This document shows positions 5,790-8,022 of a stretch of 8,022 nucleotides of DNA, piece by piece. Position 1 is the stretch's first letter. Each line of letters begins with the position of its first letter. The notes beneath the pieces are model-generated. The model worked only from the letters and a program-made list of their open reading frames with translations, made no database searches and was not told the origin of the DNA. The stretch is from an uncultured Ignavibacteriales bacterium (lineage in GTDB: Bacteria > Bacteroidota > Ignavibacteria > Ignavibacteriales > Ignavibacteriaceae): positions 1 to 8,022 of the forward strand of contig CAJXGP010000071.1 of NCBI GenBank assembly GCA_913053915.1, read 5' to 3'. Position numbers and translations under genes: made by a program.

Positions 5790-7115
5790 TCAATTAAACT
5801 TAAAATTACCGTTCAATGAACCACCGAAACCTTTCTTAGAAAAACGGCTCATCATCTTTAGTGTTTCATTAAATTGTTTGATTAAACGATTCACATCCTG
5901 TATAGATGTTCCACTTCCTCTAGCTATTCTTTTACGACGATTCCCATTCAAGACTTTGGGGGATTCTCTTTCTTTTTTAGTCATAGAATTAATAATTGCT
6001 TCCACTTTAATTAAGGCATGATCATCAATTTTTGCATTTTTCAATTGTGAATTCATCCCTGGAATCATTCCTAATAGTGATGAAAGAGAACCCATTTTCT
6101 TAATAGCTTTAATTTGCTTAAGAAAATCATTAAAATCAAATTTATTTTTCTTTATTTTTTCCTGAAGTTTCTTTGTCTCAACTTCATCGAAGCTTTGCTG
6201 TGCTTTCTCAACAAGTGATACTACATCTCCTTTTCCTAAAATTCTGGATGCTAATCTTTCAGGATAGAAGGTTTCTAAAGAATCTAATTTTTCGCCGTTA
6301 CTGATAAATTTAATTGGTTTCCCAACAACGGCTCTAATAGAAAGCGCAGCCCCACCCCGGGCATCACCGTCTAATTTAGTAAGTACAATACCATCATAAT
6401 CTACTTTTTCATTAAAAGCCTTTGCCGAATTTACAGCATCTTGTCCGGTCATAGAATCTACTATAAAAAGAGATTCGGTTGGATTTACAATATCCTTGAT
6501 ATCTGCTACTTCCTTCATCATCTCATCATCAACATGAAGCCGACCGGCTGTATCAATAATTATAGTATCTATTTTATTTTCTTTAGCATAGGTTAAAGAA
6601 TTGGTCACAACTTTTCTAGCATCCTTTTCTTCTATTGAATATACCGGAATATCTATCTGCGAGCCTAATAATATTAACTGTTCAATAGCTGCCGGTCTGT
6701 AAACATCGGCAGCAACCAACAGAATCTTTCTGTCTCTATTCTTTAGTTTTTTAGCCAGCTTTGCACTAAAGGTAGTTTTCCCCGAGCCTTGTAACCCTAC
6801 CACTAAAATTGAAGTAATCCCTGAACCGTTCAGCTTTATTTCACTCTGGCTTCCTCCAAGTAAAACAATAAGTTCATCATTGATAATTTTAGTAATAAGT
6901 TGACCAGGCGAAATTGAAGCAAGCACATCTTTACCGAGTGCTTTTTTCGTTACTTCAGCAATAAATTCTTTCGCTACTTTATAGTTTACATCAGCATCTA
7001 ACAAAACGCGACGAATTTCTCTCAAAGTATCCGAGATATTCTTTTCGGTTAATCTTCCTTGTCCCGTAACTTTCTTAAGAGACTTTTCAAATTTAAGAGA
7101 TAATTCCTCTAACAT
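5790..7115 (-). CDS. ffh: Signal recognition particle protein Ffh (SRP54)
   Basis: Ffh binds 4.5S RNA and signal sequences of nascent chains and, with its receptor FtsY, delivers ribosomes to the membrane translocon. The 441-residue protein has the three expected parts. The N domain covers about 1-95. The G domain holds P-loop GLQGSGKT (107-114), DVYRPAA (137-143), DTAGR (188-192) and TKLDGDARGG (246-255). The Met-rich M domain covers about 300-430, with LLGMIPGM (347-354) and the RNA-binding helix region RRKRIARGSG (393-402). Length is typical. The ATG at 7115 is preceded by a weak GGAAAG (7122-7127) at 6 bases. It heads the operon that continues through rpsP to rplS. Confidence 0.98.
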   Translation of the reverse strand: MLEELSLKFEKSLKKVTGQGRLTEKNISDTLREIRRVLLDADVNYKVAKEFIAEVTKKALGKDVLASISPGQLITKIINDELIVLLGGSQSEIKLNGSGITSILVVGLQGSGKTTFSAKLAKKLKNRDRKILLVAADVYRPAAIEQLILLGSQIDIPVYSIEEKDARKVVTNSLTYAKENKIDTIIIDTAGRLHVDDEMMKEVADIKDIVNPTESLFIVDSMTGQDAVNSAKAFNEKVDYDGIVLTKLDGDARGGAALSIRAVVGKPIKFISNGEKLDSLETFYPERLASRILGKGDVVSLVEKAQQSFDEVETKKLQEKIKKNKFDFNDFLKQIKAIKKMGSLSSLLGMIPGMNSQLKNAKIDDHALIKVEAIINSMTKKERESPKVLNGNRRKRIARGSGTSIQDVNRLIKQFNETLKMMSRFSKKGFGGSLNGNFKFN

Positions 7116-7311
7116 TTTTAACTTTCCATATTAATAAATTATATTAATATAAAGAATATAAATAAATTGATAAATAATATGATTGTATTATTAAACAATG
7201 TTTAGGTGTTCCACACACGTTATAATAGTATGTTATTATTAATGAAATGATATAAAATCGTTAATCAAATTAAATAAATAATTGTTATAGAGATTAAAGA
7301 ATAAAAAAATT
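7116..7311. promoter_or_regulatory. Very AT-rich divergent spacer between ffh and the cupredoxin gene
   Basis: Both flanking genes read outward, so promoters for each must lie here. An all-AT inverted repeat (ATATTAAT 7128-7135, ATTAATAT 7143-7150) lies in the ffh leader. TAAAC-AAT-GTTTA (7192-7204) is a small perfect hairpin. A consensus TATAAT at 7221-7226 (+) is a candidate -10 for the cupredoxin gene but has no convincing -35; the leader would be about 80 bases. No small gene is supported. Confidence 0.4.
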
Positions 7312-7707
7312 ATGAAATATGTATTTTATGGATTGATTATAATTGTGTTAGGACTTGTTGGGTTTCTCTTTTTTGGTGGCACTGTAGGAGGTAAAGCATT
7401 ACCTCAGGATGATAGTGTGTCAGCAGTAGGAGTACTAGACGGAGACGTTTTAAAATTTTCTACATCTATAACTAACAGAAGTTATTCTCCAAAACAAATA
7501 GAAGTTCCGTTTGGAGCGGTAGTTGAAATAACGGTAAAAAACAATGATAATGAACAGCATGGATTATCTCTCTCTGATTTTGGTGTGAATGATTTTGTTG
7601 CACCACTGCAAACTAAAACCATTCGTTTTACCGCAAACAAAAAAGGAGAATCAGTTACCTTTTGTTCCGTAAACCACCCGGAGAAATTAATAGTTAATGT
7701 GATATAG
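7312..7707 (+). CDS. Small membrane-anchored cupredoxin-domain protein
   Basis: The 131-residue protein starts with one hydrophobic helix (about 4-22) preceded by a Lys. This fits an uncleaved anchor or signal peptide placing the rest outside the cytoplasm. Residues about 45-131 resemble the cupredoxin fold: SYSPKQIEVPFGAVVEITVKN, then a His-bearing loop (EQHGLSL, His83), FVAPLQTKTIRFTANKKGE, and the C-terminal metal loop FCSVNHPEKL with Cys118 and His122. These give the Cys-His-His set of a type 1 copper site. The usual axial Met after the last His is absent, with Leu126 near that place. The likely role is copper-based electron transfer or copper binding; partner unknown. No clear SD is present. 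GC content is like the rest of the window, unlike the helicase after it. Confidence 0.8.
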   Translation: MKYVFYGLIIIVLGLVGFLFFGGTVGGKALPQDDSVSAVGVLDGDVLKFSTSITNRSYSPKQIEVPFGAVVEITVKNNDNEQHGLSLSDFGVNDFVAPLQTKTIRFTANKKGESVTFCSVNHPEKLIVNVI

Positions 7708-7709
7708 AT

Positions 7710-7755
7710 ATTGTTTGTATCAGACAATAAGACGTGCGTATACACGTTATTTTTT
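7710..7755 (+). terminator. Two overlapping hairpins and T run after the cupredoxin gene
   Basis: ATTGTTTG (7710-7717) pairs with CAGACAAT (7721-7728), eight pairs with one G-U, around TAT. Next, ACGTG (7732-7736) pairs with CACGT (7743-7747) around CGTATA; AATA and TATT can extend this stem past a bulge. TATTTTTT (7748-7755) follows. The second hairpin plus T run is a plausible intrinsic terminator; the two structures share bases at 7727-7728. Confidence 0.5.
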
Positions 7756-7756
7756 A

Positions 7757-7765
7757 TGGTACAAT
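7757..7765 (+). promoter_or_regulatory. Extended -10 promoter directly before the helicase start
   Basis: TGGTACAAT is an extended -10 (TGn plus a 5-of-6 TATAAT match). Transcription would begin about 7 bases after it, at or next to the A of the ATG at 7773. No SD is present, so a leaderless transcript is inferred. Confidence 0.45.
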
Positions 7766-7772
7766 ACTCCTA

Positions 7773-8022
7773 ATGTTGCAATCTCAAGCACTCGATATTT
7801 TAAAAGCTGGACGAAATGTGTATCTTACAGGCGCGGCTGGAAGTGGAAAAACTCATGTTTTGAATGAATACGTAACGTATTTAAAGGATCGTGGTGTTTT
7901 CGTGGGGGTGACAGCATCTACCGGTATCGCGGCGACACATCTTGGCGGAGTGACTATTCACTCATGGTCTGGTGTTGGGGTGAACGATTATTTGTCTGAC
8001 GATGAGATAGACGCACTTGTGC
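7773..8022 (+). CDS. PIF1/RecD-like ATP-dependent DNA helicase, N-terminal part, cut by right edge
   Basis: The frame is open from the ATG at 7773 to the edge, giving 83 residues. It starts MLQSQALDILKAGRNVYLTG and continues AAGSGKTHVLNEYVTYLKD, which is the helicase Q-like segment followed by Walker A (GAAGSGKT, about 20-27). VTASTGIAATHLGG and TIHSWSGVGV are motif Ia and the conserved TIHS element of PIF1-type superfamily 1B helicases. Such proteins unwind DNA 5' to 3' in replication, recombination or repair. Motifs II to VI lie outside the window. The gene is about 46% G+C by hand count (114 of 250), against about a third for its neighbours. It starts without an SD. The family is widespread, including in Patescibacteria and mobile DNA, so the fragment does not by itself fix an origin. 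Confidence 0.88.
   Translation, partial: MLQSQALDILKAGRNVYLTGAAGSGKTHVLNEYVTYLKDRGVFVGVTASTGIAATHLGGVTIHSWSGVGVNDYLSDDEIDALV

Noticed and set aside
7482..7745. 87-codon minus-strand ORF opposite the cupredoxin gene
   Set aside because: The plus-strand protein has an anchor helix and copper ligands; the opposite frame starts within a terminator hairpin and has no recognisable motif.

Overview
The window looks like a low-GC bacterial chromosome segment, about one third G+C by eye over most of its length. It holds eight genes typical of a free-living bacterium and, at the right edge, two genes of a rather different flavour. The conserved cluster ffh-rpsP-khpA-rimM-trmD-rplS is a standard bacterial arrangement. 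Ribosomal protein S16 carries a long acidic C-terminal tail, and several starts have weak or absent Shine-Dalgarno (SD) sequences. With the AT-rich codon use, this suggests the Bacteroidota/Ignavibacteria side of the tree. That placement is inference; no rRNA is present to confirm it.

Layout. Positions 1-1109 (+) are the C-terminal two thirds of urocanate hydratase (hutU, histidine degradation), cut by the window edge. A serA-type D-3-phosphoglycerate dehydrogenase with a C-terminal ACT domain follows 11 bases later (1121-2311, +). The convergent spacer 2312-2502 has no gene but is rich in inverted repeats, including a 132-bp block bounded by near-perfect 14-bp inverted ends. Positions 2503-3261 (-) encode a divergent protein that resembles the MqnA/MqnD menaquinone-biosynthesis family and has its own promoter-like sequence. 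Positions 3489-7115 (-) are the translation/secretion operon, transcribed from ffh to rplS: signal-recognition GTPase, S16, KH RNA-binding protein, 16S processing factor, tRNA m1G37 methyltransferase and L19.

An extremely AT-rich divergent spacer (7116-7311) separates ffh from a small membrane-anchored cupredoxin (7312-7707, +). After a pair of overlapping hairpins comes the start of a PIF1/RecD-like helicase (7773 to the edge, +). By hand count the helicase fragment is about 46% G+C, clearly above its surroundings, and it appears to have a leaderless start. The right end may therefore be horizontally acquired DNA or an assembly join to another organism, possibly of Patescibacteria type.

No tRNA, rRNA, CRISPR array, complete insertion sequence or recognisable defence system was seen. 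I did not find a clearly new biological system. The best candidates for a second look are the inverted-repeat block, the MqnA-like orphan and the compositional break at the right end.
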